Of a DNA stretch of 64,000 nt, positions 46,318 to 58,979 are shown piece by piece (the first letter of the stretch is position 1; each line of letters starts with the position of its first letter). This DNA comes from Isoetes taiwanensis (taxonomy: Eukaryota; Streptophyta; Lycopodiopsida; Isoetales; Isoetaceae), in the NCBI GenBank assembly GCA_021234155.1, contig JAJEKV010000025.1, positions 538,474-602,473 on the forward strand, in the 5' to 3' direction. Both the position numbers and the translations under genes were made by a program. Below the pieces are notes generated by a model. The model did not search any database. It had not been told where the DNA came from and saw nothing but the letters and a program-made list of their open reading frames with translations.

Positions 46318-49300
46318 CTTCGTCACGTAACTTGGTCCCCTAGGGCAACGCCGACGCTCGAGTCCATTGGCAGAGTCAAATCGCGATTCCCGAGAGGGGA
46401 GGTCGCCCGTCCGGCCCCCCGTGGCCTTGGGGAGAGGAAATTCGGGCAAGCAGCTTCCGGGGGATTTTAGGGTCCGTGATCCAAGGCCAACACCCCCACT
46501 CCATCGCCAAGTCACGCGCAAGGTCCCTACCGACCGACAGGGAGGGGCCTCCAAAACGTAAACCCCGGTGGGCTGCCGTGTTCTAGAAGGGTTGGCGCTT
46601 TGGGGGCCGAGACTTGGTCTGCTGCACTTGGGACCTGGCCGAGAAGCCGCACCGGAGAATACGGAGCAAGGGGAACCGACGGAGAGGGAGTTTGGGCCTG
46701 TCCTCCTCCCATGTGGCAAGTAGAAGCTCTGGGGGCTTTTTGTGCTGGCAAGACATTCATAAATTCGCAATTAATGCATTGTACCTAAAATAAATTCTGA
46801 TTTTTTGCCACCTGGAATCCTAATCCATTTCCAAAGACACAGCCCAATTTTCAAATTTTCGAGAAGGTCTAGGTCAAAGGGTTAAGATTAGAACGGGCCG
46901 GGGCAGCCCGTTGCAGGGCAACCGAAATGGCACCCTTCCCAAGTCAAACGAGGCCTGACCTTGCAGGGATCCCTCACAAGAGGGGAGAGTCCGGACCCCA
47001 AGAGGCTGGATCCAAAAGTTCCCGAGGCAGCCCTCTTCCTCATAGCCCCCCTGGGGCCGCGAGACGCTAATGACCACTCCCTCCCGAGCCCGGTTCCCCT
47101 ATCCCACCGCTGATCCTCCGCTCAGGGCCCCTCTTTGGGAAGGCCCAAAAGATTCCAGATCGGGTCCCGAGAACTTGTCAAACCGCTGGGCGCCCCCGAG
47201 GTCGGCCTTTTGTAGAAACCGGGCAGTTGTCTTTGTCGTCGGGCACCGGGAGGTTCCGAATGGCAAATCGACCGCCAAATCGTCCGAATGGCGAAATTAC
47301 CCTAGGGAGCAAGTTACAAGGTCGGTTTTGCAAAAGAAAGAAACACTCACGCCCCACCACGAAGATCCCCGAGATCCACATCCTAGGCCAATTGACTACG
47401 AAAGTGTGATGGAAGTGAGCTACTTTGGCGCTTTTGGAGGTCGGGTGGTCTTCCGCCACGGGAACTTGGTCCCTGTGGCAACGCCGACGCTCGAGTCCAT
47501 TGGCGAGTCAAATCGCGATTCCCGAGAGGGGAGGTCGCCCGCCCCGTCCCCCGTGGCCTGGGGAGAGGAAATTCGGGCAAGCAGCCGGGGATTTTAGGGT
47601 CCGCGGCTCAAGGCCAACACCCCCACTCCACGCCAAGTCAGTCGCCAAAAGGTCCCGCCCGACCGACAAGGAGAGGGCCTCCAAAACGAAAACCCCGTGG
47701 GTTGCCGTGTTCTAGAAGGGTTTGCGCTTTTGGGGCCGAGACTTGGTCCATTGCACTTGGGACCTGGCCGAAGCCGCAAACAGAATATGGAGCAAGGGGA
47801 ACCGACGGAGCGGAGTTTGGGCCTGTCCTCCTCCGGGATGTGGCAAGTAGAAGTCGGGGGGCTTTTTGCGCTGGCAAGACATTCATAAATTCGCAATTAA
47901 TGCATTGTACCTAAAATAAATTCTGATTTTTTGCCACTGGAATCCTAATCCATTTCCAAAGACAGCCCAATTTTCAAATTTTCTGGAGAAGGTCTAGGTC
48001 AAAGGGTTAGCATTAGAATGGAGTTCAGGGGCAGCCCGCTGCAGGTGGCAAACCGAGATGGCACCCTTCCCCAAGTCAAACGAGGCCAGACCTTGGGGAT
48101 CCCTCACAAGAGGGGGAGAGTCCTGACCCCAAGAGGCTGGATCCAAAAGTTCCCGAGGCAGCTCTTCCGGCAGCCGCCCCCTGGGGGTCAGACGCTTAAT
48201 GACCACCCTCCCGAGTCCCGGGCTCCCCTATCCCACCGCTGATCCTCCGCTCAGGGCCCTCTTCGAAGGCCCAAAAGATTCCGTGATCGTCCGGAGAACT
48301 TGTCAAACCGCGGGCGCCCCGGGAGGTCGGCTTTGTAGAAACCGCAGTTGTCTTGTCGTCGGGCACCGGGAGGCTCCTGAATGGCAAATCGACCCCGCCA
48401 AATCGTCCGAATGGCTTAAATTACCCTAGGAGCAAGTTACAAGGTCGGTTTTGCAAAAGAAAGAAACACTCACGCCTCCACGACAAGATCCCCGAGATCC
48501 ACATCCTAGGCCAATTGACTACGAGTGTGATGGAAGTGAGCTACTTTGGCGCTTTTGGAGGTCGGGTGGTCTTCGCCACGGAACTTGGTCCCCGTGGCAA
48601 CGCCGACGCTCGAGTCCATTGGCAGAGTCAAATCGCGATTCCTCGGAGAGGGAGGTCGCCCCGTCCGGCCCCTGTGGCCTTGGGGAGAGGAAATTCGGGC
48701 AAGCAGTCCCGGGGATTTTAGGGTCCGTGCTCAAGGCCAACACCCCCACTCCACGCCAAGTCACGCGCAAGGTCCCGCCAAACCGACAGGGAGAGGGCCT
48801 CCAAAACGAAACCCCGTGGGTTGCCGTGTTCTAGAAGGGTTTGGCGCTTTGGGGCCGTGACTTGGTCTGCTGCACTTGGGACCGGGCCGAGAAGCCGCAG
48901 CCGGTGAATACGGAGCAAGGGGAACCGGACGGAGCGGAGTTTGGGCCCGCCCCTCCTCCCGATGTGGCAAGTAGAAGTCTGGGGGCTTTTGCAAAGCTGG
49001 CAAGACATTCATAAATTCGCAATTAATGCATTGTACCTAAAATAAATTCTGATTTTTTGCCACCTGGATTCCTAACCCATTTCCGACAAGACATTTTCCC
49101 CAATTTTCAAATTTTCTGAGAAGGTCTAGGTCAAAGGGTTAGCTAAGGTCAAAGGAATGGAGTTTGTGGGATCCCTGTACTTGGGGTTGACCTTGGCTCC
49201 CGGACGCTATACTTGGTCTAAGATTGCATTGAGAATATAAGCATCATAACTATTAGAATGAAGATAAATGATTACGTAAAAGCATCATAACTACTAGAAT

Positions 49301-52060
49301 GAAGATAAATGATTACGTCGAAGGCCAAAAAGACTAGTGGGTTGGGGGTTAGATTTGGTTGCTTGTGATGATGGTTAAGGCCCAAAGGTCAAGGCATATG
49401 GATAGAGAGAATGCCCTTGTTCGCTCGCACCGGGAGGCCCCTAAAGCTATTTGACATGGATGGCATAATTAACTTGTAATGAATTAATTAGGGGCAAGCA
49501 ACAAGGGGAGTTTAGGGTCCCAAAAGAAAGAAACACTCACCCACTCCATGTCAAGATCCCTGCAAGGTCCACATCCCGGGCCAATTGACCAAACGTAAAA
49601 GTGTGATGGATTCTAGAAGGGTTTTTGTTTTGGGGGCCGAGTTTTGGTCTTCTGGCCACAGAACTTGGTCCCCAGGGCAATGTCGACGTTCTGAGTCCAT
49701 TGGCAGAGCCAAATCGCGATTCCGGAGAGGGGAGGTCGCCCGGTCCGGCCCCCGTGGCCTTGGGGAGAGGAAATTCGGGGCAAGCAGCCTCGGGGATTTT
49801 AGGGTCCGCGGCTCAAGGCCAACACCCCCACTCCATCGCCAAGTCACGCGCAAGGTCCCCCCTCGACCGACAAGGAGAGGGCCTCCAAAACGAAACCCCG
49901 TGGGCTGCCGTGTTCTAGAAGGGTTTTGCGCTTTGGGGGCCGAGACTTGGTCCTGTTGCACTTGGGACCGGCCGAAGCCGCAGCCGAGAATACGGAGCAA
50001 GGGGAACCGACGGAGCGGAGTTTGGGCCCTGCCCTCCTCCCCGATGTGGGCAAGTAGAAGTCGGGGGCTTTTGCAGTTGGCAAGACATTCATAAATTCAC
50101 AATTAATGCATTGTACGAAAATAAATTTTGATTTTTTGCCACTGGATTCCTAACCCATCTCCAAAGACACAGCCCAATTTTCAAATTTTCTGGAGAAGGT
50201 CTAGGTCAAAGGGTTAGCTAAGGTCAAAGGAATGGAGTTTGTGGGATCGTTGTACTTGGGGTTGACCTTGGCTCATTTGGACGCTATACTTGGTCTAAGA
50301 TTGCATTGAGAATATAAGCATCATAACTATTAGAATGAAGATAAATGATTACGTAAAAGCATCATAACTACTAGAATGAAGATAAATGATTACGTAAAAG
50401 CAAAAAAAGACTAGTGCGGGTTGGGGGTTAGATTTGGTTGCTTGTGATGATGGTTGTGTTTCAAAGATCAAGGCATATGGATAGAGAGAATGCCCTTGTT
50501 CAACGGATCGCCCCCTAAAGCTATTTGACATGGATGGCATAATTAACTTGTAATGAACTCAATTCGGGGCAAGCAACTTAGGGGGGAGTTTAGGGTCCCA
50601 GCTCAAGGCCAACACCCCTACTCCATGTCAAGATACGGTGCAAGGTCCCCACAAACCGACAAGGAGAGGGCCTCCCAAACGTAAACCCCGTGGACTTGCC
50701 GTGATTCTAGAAGGTTTTTGTTTTGGGGGCCGAAGTTTGGTCTTCCGCCACGTAACTTGGTCCCTAGGGCAACGCCGACGCTCCGAGTCCATTCGCAGAG
50801 TCAAATCGCAGATTCCGGGAGAGGGGAGGTCGCCCGGTCCGGCCCCGTGGCCTTGGGGAGAGGAAATTCGGGCAAGCAGCTTCCGGGGATTTTAGGGTCC
50901 GTGTCTAGCATCAACACCCCCACTCCACGTCAAGTCACGGCGCAAGGTCCCTCCCTAATCTGACAAGGAGAGGGCCTCCAAAACGAAACCCCCCGTGGGC
51001 TGCCGTGTTCTAGAAGGGTTTGCATTTTGGGGCCGAGACTTGGTCTGCTGCACTTGGGACTGGCCGAAGCCGCAGCCGAGAATACGGAGCAAGGGGAACC
51101 GACGAGCGGAGTTTGGGCCCTGCCCTCCTCCCGATGTGGCAAGTAGAAGTCGGGGGGCTTTTGCTGGCAAGACATTCATAAATTCGCAATTAATGCATTG
51201 TACGAAAATAAATTCTGATTTTTTGCCACCGGATTCCTAATCCATCTCCATCACACGCCCCAATTTTCAAATTTTCTGAGAAGGTCTAGGTCAAAGGGTT
51301 AGCTAAGGTCAAAGGAATGGAGTTTGTGGGATCGTTGTACTTGGGGTTGACCTTGGCTCACCGGACGCTATACTTGGTCTAAGATTGCATTGGACGAAAC
51401 CCCGTGGACTTGCCGTGATTCTAGAAGGGTTTTTGTTTTGGTTTTTCTCAAGCCCCCTAAAGCTATTTGACATGGATGGCATAACTAACTTGTAATGAAC
51501 TGGTTTTGTTTCTAAACAATTGTACCTTGATGAAAGATTGCTTCATAGTTTCCAAGTGAAAATTTTTTAATGTGTCCGCGACCGCCTTGTTGCCCCCTGG
51601 TCAAAGACTCATTTTTTTCGATGCACACTCTTTTTAGTTATGCATTTTATTGCATTTATGGTTTATAAATTCGTAGTTAATGCATGGCATGGAATTAAAT
51701 TATGGTTTTGGTCACCTGGCTTCTATGGTCATCACTAAAGATACGTGAAAATTTCCAAAATTTTCTGGATAAGGTCCGCACAAGCGTTGGGGTTAGAATG
51801 GGTCTAGGCAGCCTCGTTGTTGGGCAAGCATGAGAGAGGCACCCTTCCCCAAGTCAAACAAGGCGACTTTGAATGGCCACCTCGCAGAGGGGAGAGTCCC
51901 GGCCCCGTGGAGACGGACCCCAAAAAACGCTCGAGGCACTGCCCCGCACCGCCACGGGGATCAGATGCTAATGAACACCCTCCCGGCTCGGTTCGCCCTA
52001 TATATTCGAAGGATTTGAATCCTCCGCTCAAGGATCCACCCGGATTATTCAAATAAGCCT
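46318..52060 (+). repeat. Tandem array, ~1.1-kb unit, five copies plus a diverged end
   Basis: The landmark AACTTGGTCCC recurs at 46329, 47463, 48582, 49662 and 50754, giving periods of 1134, 1119, 1080 and 1092 bp. Other shared landmarks are TTCTAGAAGGGTTTG, GACATTCATAAATTCGCAAT and AATTTTCAAATTTTCTG. Units 1-2 share a GC-rich second half (ending TATCCCACCGCTGATCCTCC), while units 3-5 carry an AT-rich one (GAATATAAGCATCATAACTA). An older, diverged unit occupies ~51400-52060. Copies differ by many 1-3-nt indels. The long open frames on both strands are GC-driven and not conserved between units, so I read the array as non-coding. Confidence 0.88.
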
Positions 52061-52104
52061 AGGGACAAACTTTAATGAGCTTCACATTAAAAAAAGATGC
52101 AAAA

Positions 52105-52215
52105 CAATAACGCCGCTTATAACAAAATACGCCGCGAAGGACGCCGCTGCGGCGACGCAGATTTGAAATAACGCCGCATGCGACGTGGACGCCGCATGCG
52201 ACGCTTCTGTAATAT
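52105..52215 (+). repeat. CG-block B, direct partner of 46205-46290
   Basis: AACGCCGCTTATAACAAAAT, then CGCCGCG, GCGGCGACGC and ATGCGACGTGGACGCCGCAT. It marks the right border of the tandem-array domain. Confidence 0.6.
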
Positions 52216-52379
52216 TTTGAACTCAATTATTTTGGCCGCTTTTCGGAACTTCTTTTTGCCCTACTTCTTCGAGGTTCTTGGGCGATCCGCGGCGCTAGTA
52301 CCCTGATCTACCTGCAAGCAACTATTCTAAGGTTAGTATATCATGTTTTTTAGATTGAATAGGTTTTTTGGATTGAATG

Positions 52380-53215
52380 GTGCATGCCCAACCTTCCTCT
52401 TTTTTTGGTTTCCTTTCCTTCCTCTTCTTCTTTGTTCTTGATTTTTTTTCTTCCCATTCTTCCATGCCTCGTTCATTCTTCCTCCTTCTTTCTTTCTCAT
52501 GCTTCATTTCTTCCTCATTCTTCCTCATGCTTCATTTCTTCCTCCTTCTTCCATGCTTCATTCTTTCCTCATTCTTTCTTCCCATATTTCTTCTTTCCTC
52601 ATTTCTTTCTCATTCTTTCTTCCTCATTCTTTCTCATTTCTTTCTTCCTCATGCTTTCTCATTCTTTATTCCTCACTCTTTCTCATTCTTCCTCATTCTT
52701 TCTCATTTCTTGCTTTCTCATTTCTTTCTCATGCTTTCTCATTTCTTTCTCATTTCTTTCTCATGCTTTCTCATTTGTTTCTCATTTCCATTCTTTCTCA
52801 TGCTTTCTCATTCCTAATTCTTTCCCCTCCCTTCCCTCATTTCTTTCTTCTCTTCCCTTCCTTATTCTTCATTTTTTTTCATTTCTTATTCTTCATTCTT
52901 TTTAATTTCATTTCTTCATTCTTCATTTGTTTCTTATTCTTCACATTTCTTCCTCATTTTCCATTCGATCCTTTTCTTTCCCTTCCCTTATTTCTTCCTT
53001 CCATTCTATTCCCTTCCCTTCTCTTATTTCCTCTTATTTTTCTTCATTCTTTCTTGTTTCTTCTCTTATTTCTTCTCTATTCTATCCTTATTTCTTCCCT
53101 TCTATTCTCTTATTTCTTTCTCTTGTTTTATTTCTATCTCTTGTTTTCTACCCCCCTTTTTTTTCCTTTCTTTCTTCTTCGATCTTTTTCTTCTTTGTTC
53201 TTATTCCTCTAATGC
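52380..53215 (+). repeat. 830-bp polypyrimidine tract
   Basis: Almost uninterrupted C/T, built from TTTCTCATTCTTCCTC-like words. The three overlapping plus-strand frames (up to 237 codons of Ser/Phe/Leu) are artefacts of a strand with no purine-rich stops. Such tracts can form triplex DNA in vitro. Confidence 0.9.
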
Positions 53216-53359
53216 TTTGTTACTTCTGTTGCAGCTTTCTATTACGATTTGGACCCGACAGGATCTTGTACACGCGTCCTTATTTTGGTAAGTAGTTGAT
53301 CGTGACTTGCATTTTATTTTTATAGTTTTAAGTAGGTTAAAAAATTGATGGAGTGGGCT

Positions 53360-53745
53360 TGTTCAAGGTCACGGGTCGGCTCCACCTAGAGTGGGGAGGA
53401 CCATGTACCCGGGTTCGAAGTCCACTTTCACTACAATCATAAATGTTTCCTAGGTTAATGAGTGGCTTGTTCAAGGGCACGGTCGGCTCCACCTAGAGTG
53501 GAGAGGACCACGTACCCGGGTTCAAGTCCACTTCCGCCCACTTGTTATTTTTTAGGTTTAAAATAAAATTGTAGTGGCTTGTTCAAGGTCATGGTCGGCT
53601 CCACCTTTGCGTGGAGAGGACTAGGTGTCCGGGTCCAAGTCCACTTTTCTTCTCATTCTTAGGTAGATGTGGCTACGGCAAGGACATGGTCGGCTCCACC
53701 GCTGAAAGTGGGGAGGACCAGTGTTCGGGCCTTAGTTCACGTTTA
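53360..53745 (+). repeat. Hairpin repeats, cluster 2 (four units) with B-box-like motif
   Basis: TCCACC-N3-5-GTGGRGAGGAC occurs at 53381, 53488, 53600 and 53695. Each unit is preceded by GGCTTGTTCAAGG-like sequence (varying in the last) and mostly followed by GGGTTCAAGTCCAC, which fits the pol III B-box pattern GWTCRANNC. Same family as 40205-40490. Confidence 0.7.
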
Positions 53746-54389
53746 TTGTCGGGTTTTAGCTAGAGGTAGCTAGGGCTAGGTTAAGTTAACAAGAATCGGA
53801 TGATTCCCTTCACACCCGTGCTAGTTAAAAAAAAAAAAAATAGGTTAGGCTAACTTAATGTACTACTAATTCGCACTAAAAAAGCGTTGGTAAAAAATAA
53901 CTTAACTAATTAACTAAATTATTTCAACATGTCTAGTTAAGTTAGCCAAAGGCATAAAAATTATATGTACAATTAACTAAACTTAAAGTGACCTCTATAG
54001 TGCTAATTTCTAATTTAGTTAATTTTTAGTTAATTTTGCTAACTAATCCTAACAAGGTGCTAAGATAAGTTTAGGTAGTGTTTTTGGTTAAAAAGTTAAC
54101 TAAAATTTGGGACTATCTCGCTAACTAATTAACTAGTAATACTTAATGTAAATTGACCGTGGGTCTGAATACCCTAATCTAACCTATTTAGTTTTTCTTG
54201 TTTCTTCTTTTTTTTTTTTCTTGCTTTTTGGGGCGGGGCCTGATAAGGTATTAGTCGCCATAGGGCGTGTTATAAGTAATGATTATATGGTCTGCATATA
54301 CATGTTTGATATTGTCAGATTATGTTGCATTTACTTTGTGCATGCTTGGCTTTTTGTATTCATTATTTTGTTTTGTTTGTAGGCATAAA

Positions 54390-55910
54390 AATGGCCTCAA
54401 GAAGGACAGAGATGCTTAGTGAAATTAGGCGATCCTCATCAATCAAATATGCGCACAGATCGACCCGAACGACATATGCAAACCGATGATCAATTAACCG
54501 CTTTGTAGCATCGGTTGAGAAAGAATGTCGGCCTCAATTATGTGGGAGGTGGCCGAGCATGAGTCCGAAGTTGGAAGATATGATGAGAAAGAACTTAAAG
54601 TCTTGGGTTTGCAATCCCGAGCCGAATTGAGGATGCTACTTTGTATAAAGTGCCACTTATGAGCCCCTATGCCGAGGCATACGTGGGACGATGGGCTAAT
54701 CGCGGGCGGTGCAAAGGTTCGACGAAAGATCACAAGATGGCCAAGAAGCGATTTCAATGATGAGGTGTGAAGGAGTTAGATAGTCTTATCCATGGTGGGA
54801 GCTCTATTGGTGCAGGGGCTAGATTATCATTACATGCTCATGATAAATGTGTTCAAGATTTATTGATTGAAGATTCCTGTGGATGCTATTGGAGTTGTAA
54901 AGTGCATTGGTAGTAAACAAGACTGCCAAATATACCAAATCCAGATCTTGGGAACCCTGTACTTTAATCAAGATGATTATTATACTGGCATTGTGTGGAG
55001 AGGCCAAGATAGAGTCGCATCATGGTTGTTGGTCGACAAGTATATCCGCTTCAAGAGCCCAAGTCCAGCATTGGCCACACCCCTTGGACTTGCCCCTCAG
55101 GTCTTTTGTGGAGATGAGCCACAGGGACCAATGGTAGTCCTGCCATTCATGAATGGAGGAACCTTTGCAGAATTACTTGACCATCTTCCGAGCCAATTCT
55201 CTTCTTATAGGAGATGGTCAAATGCAATGCATAGTGCTCCAAGAAGGGCTGATATGAAGATAAGTGCGGAGTGGAAAGCCAAAATGAGACTCGTGTATAA
55301 GTACGTCCCAGAAATAGCTCTCGCCTTGCGTAGGAGTCTATGCCATCCACGCCCAAGGTTGGACACACACAAAGCTCAATTGCAAAAGGGTCAAACTCCA
55401 TTTTGATGACTCCCCTTACAAATGTGTGGGTGGCTATTGGTGATTGGGACACGGCCCTCCGCTTTTTGCAAGGAGCTTAATGCCCAAATTGAAGAGCCGT
55501 TATACACTACAAGATGGAATGGTGCGATATCCTTGGTGGGAGAAGAGAGTTTTACATCATCATCAGATGACCAAGCATCATGGGGGCATGAGATATCGAC
55601 ATATATTCCCCGGGCTACATTTACATTTAGATGCTCCTTGATTTTGTCCGTGCAATGCGGCTTTATGGGGTTGTGTGTTGAGATAAACCCAACCTAATCG
55701 ATACTCTAGCACATTGGACATCATCCAACATATGAAGGTCCAAATGATGATGGATAGAGAGCTGGTGCACATGGATCGCTTCCATCTATTGCTCTGGCCG
55801 TCGATGTGTTCAAAACAAAGCAGGCTTTCTTTCCCGATATAGTTGTGAGAGAGAGACGACATATGAAGTGTGGTGATCCACTTGAGATGGCTAAGCTATC
55901 AAGTTAAATG
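54390..55910 (+). pseudogene. Decayed coding region of unknown family
   Basis: A 179-codon plus-strand frame (54867-55406) contains QIYQIQILGTLYFNQDDYYT and QGPMVVLPFMNGGTFAELLD. Flanking frames give TSSNI/LIDTLAHW-like and RELVHMDRFHLLLWPSM segments. The segments seem to belong to one gene shredded by indels, starting near ATGGCCTCAAGAAGGACAGA (54390). It could be the element's second protein, but I recognise no domain. Confidence 0.3.
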
Positions 55911-56084
55911 CTTGCAAGAAGTGATTAATATAATTTTGTCTTCCTATTTGAGGCTTGTTGCAACCAATAAATGTTTTTAGTCAAAATTACTAATGAAAAA
56001 AGTAATTTATTAATCAAAAAATTATTATTAATGGTAAATAAATTATTAATCATAACTTGTAGATAAAGTGTCGCTATAGACGCC

Positions 56085-56370
56085 AAACCCTAGGTTTTTG
56101 TGTTACATCATCAAACCCTAGATTGTAAATGCCATGTGGCACAATCTAGGGTTTGATGATGTGGCACACTAAAGCTAGGGTTTGATGACATGGCACTTAC
56201 TATGATGTGGCAATAGGAAGTCGCGACGTGACACAACCTAGGGTTTGATGATGTGCCACACGCAACGTAGGGGTTTCATGATGTGGCACTAAAAATGCCA
56301 TGGGATAATTTAGGGTTCGATTGTATGACATGATACATGGCCCGATAATATGGCAACCTAGAGTTCGATA
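56085..56370. repeat. TAGGGTTTGATGATGTGGCA repeats, both orientations
   Basis: The phrase TAGGGTTTGATGATGTGGCA (or its complement) occurs about six times with variants at 56110-56350. The opposing copies around 56110-56165 can pair as an inverted repeat. Confidence 0.7.
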
Positions 56371-56789
56371 TGCACCCCATACATATATACGTAGATACTT
56401 TTCTAATATAAATAAGAAGATAAGAATATAAATTTAGGTATTTATTCAAAGACACTTGTTCAAAGCTTTTTTCTCGCTAATTCTCGTTATGTTCAAATTA
56501 ATATATATAGTCATGGCGAGGCTCAATTCTTAGCGGTTTTCCTCATTGTGGCCCTCTTTTCGCTGATGCAATATTCATGGCATTACGCTGCCTCCCTCCC
56601 CCCGGGCCAAGACGGTCAAGACTGCAGTAAGTCGGCCGGCTCATTAGTGGCACATTTCAACCATAAAAATACTATTTTTCATCTCTATGGTTTGTAAGTA
56701 TCATTCTATTATTGCAACCAATATCATTCATGGTTATCAAATGTTTCTCTCACAATTTTTTTTTGATCTAGGTGTGCTCTTTTTCTGGC

Positions 56790-58975
56790 GATGAATAGAG
56801 GTAATCGCAATCGCATCGGAGAATGAGCAAGACTAAGGTAAGTATTTATATAGTTTTTATTATACGCTTTTACCCTCTAATTAGGTATGTGAGTTTATGC
56901 ATGGAGTTTTAATTTGTTGTGTAGAGGAAAGGGACGAAGTTTAGAGAAAATAGGAGGAGGACTCCACGAGGTAGGGGCAATCGTGGTCGATGGTCCTCCA
57001 AGACGCCAACCTCCACCTATCACTACACCAAAGAGGTTTGGGTATTAAGATAGCTTTTTATAAAAATAATAAATAAATGAATTGTTTTTTGCATGATATT
57101 TGTGCTTCAGAGTTCCTCCTCCGCCGCTCCCCGCCTTCCTCGCATAAACATGTCTCCCCGCCGAGAGACCAAATTGCAGCATATTTTGCCTCTTTGACAC
57201 CAACGCCCTAGGTTAAGTGACCTCCCCGCTCCTATTCCCCAACGACATAGTGTTGATTATCGGCCTCCACGCTCGCGAGAATATTGAGAATGCTAGACGT
57301 AGTATGGACTCCCCGCTCTAGGCAAGAGACGGAACAGATTTTTCTAATGCAAGGAACTTGGAGGAAGATTTCAATGTGTAAATATATATCCACTACGCAC
57401 CAAACATTTCTTTGGTTGCAAAGATGTTAAAGATGCTCATTCTCTCATTACTTCCAGTGTCAAGAAGTAGTGGAGCAACAGACTCACAACCTTCAAGATC
57501 GCGACGATCATCACGTGGTTAGGGATCCAAGAACATGGTCGCCGCCCGACTTGAGAGGCAAGGATCCCGACGACGCCCACGTGTCACCGAAGAAGAGCCG
57601 CCCATTTCGCTTTGTTTTAGACACGTAAGTCTCATGGGTGATTTGGCCCCAATATACCCGACTATCATATTAATAATAATTTTTTGATGTAAGTTATGTG
57701 AACATATTATTTAAGATATCAACCTTAAATATTAGTACTTTGTCATCTAAATTTGTTGTTTTGTTCATTCTCTTCACTTAGAATACATTTCAAAGTGCTC
57801 AAAAGGTTCTTAATCGGACCGGGATATGTATATTGACTGTAGAGACATAAACACGCTTTTATATACCCACCATTTATGCTTCAGGGGACGCTCTTCCTAA
57901 GAAGGATGATGAGGGAAGTGTCTTTATACTACACCGAGGGACGCTTGGTCACAAATAATATCTCTCGCTTATGGCCTCCCCGCGGTATAGGGAGTGGCTC
58001 TGGCGCTTATGACCAACGCGAAATAGAGAGCGTTAAAAAATAAAATGAAACAGAGTTTCCCAGAGATAGAAAAAGCAAAGGCGCGAACCTGGAAGAAGCT
58101 CACTTCGATGATGGGCGAAGCTTATACGAAAAAAGGAGGTACATGACCTAGTCATAGTCTTGTTTTATTATTTTGATATGGCGTTGATCTATCGATTTAT
58201 GTCAAAGGCACCATGTGGTCAAGGAACCGGGGCTTACTTTTGAAAAAAGAAGGAGGCGATTGGTCAAAAGTCCCTAAACCACTTAATCTCCACAAGGAAG
58301 ATATCAAGGTATTTTTTTATTTTTTTGTCATTCGCTCACTTTAACTTGTGATAATGTTGTGTGCCTTGCAATCGATTGCATTCGAACGCAAAGGATCCGT
58401 AAAGCAAACATAGAGCTCTCGGACCGACAAAGCAACTAAAAGTGATCGAAAAGGCGCCTCATTTGGGCTCCGGCCGGGTTTAAAAGGGTTTTTCCATAGA
58501 TTCGTAAGAGCTATATTAGTTCACATTAATTTTAATAAGAACTTTAAATGTCACTAGCTAATACCGCTATATTGTCATAGGAACATCTATACGGGTTTGC
58601 CCCTAACAAGCAAAGACAGGTACAAGTAGCCACTTTAACGTGGAAAATTTTTTATCCAGATCAACAGTTATAATGACGAGGGAACTCTCCCAATTAGCGG
58701 AAAGCGGGGGTGCGTTGTAGAAAATTATTATAATTCTATGAACTACATTAACGCCATATTCTTTTGGTTTTATAGGAAGCATTGGCGGATATGAATGAAG
58801 GTCTAGAGCATGACATAAGGCTCGGGCGCGGCGAGGATCTCGCAAACGCCGATGGAGAGCCATCCAATCGCGAACTGCACCAGATGCGCCCTCTAACTAC
58901 GCATTCGGGATGACTACTCCACCGGAACTGAGAGAGAGTAGCTCTAGGCTAAAAAGGGTGGATACTCCTCTTAAC
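56790..58975 (+). pseudogene. Second decayed coding-like region of the element
   Basis: Fragments such as SKTKRKGTKFRENRRRTPRG (56825-57000) and KEALADMNEGLEHDIRLGRG (58780-58850) alternate with intron-like AT-rich stretches and stops. The position near one end is where CACTA elements carry a Transposase_24/TNPA-type gene, but I cannot see its HTTGS-type motif. Low certainty. Confidence 0.3.
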
Positions 58976-58979
58976 GAAG

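Noticed and set aside
46367-46788. rRNA or rDNA spacer suspected from GC-rich tandem structure
   Set aside because: No conserved rRNA sequence is present in any unit.
46288-51240. Long open frames (up to 175 codons) on both strands of the 1.1-kb array
   Set aside because: They are GC-driven, overlap on both strands and change frame between units because of indels. No motif is conserved at the protein level.
52377-53295. 146-, 173-, 237- and 122-codon Ser/Phe/Leu-rich frames
   Set aside because: They come from a C/T-only strand where stop codons cannot form. Three overlapping frames are equally open.
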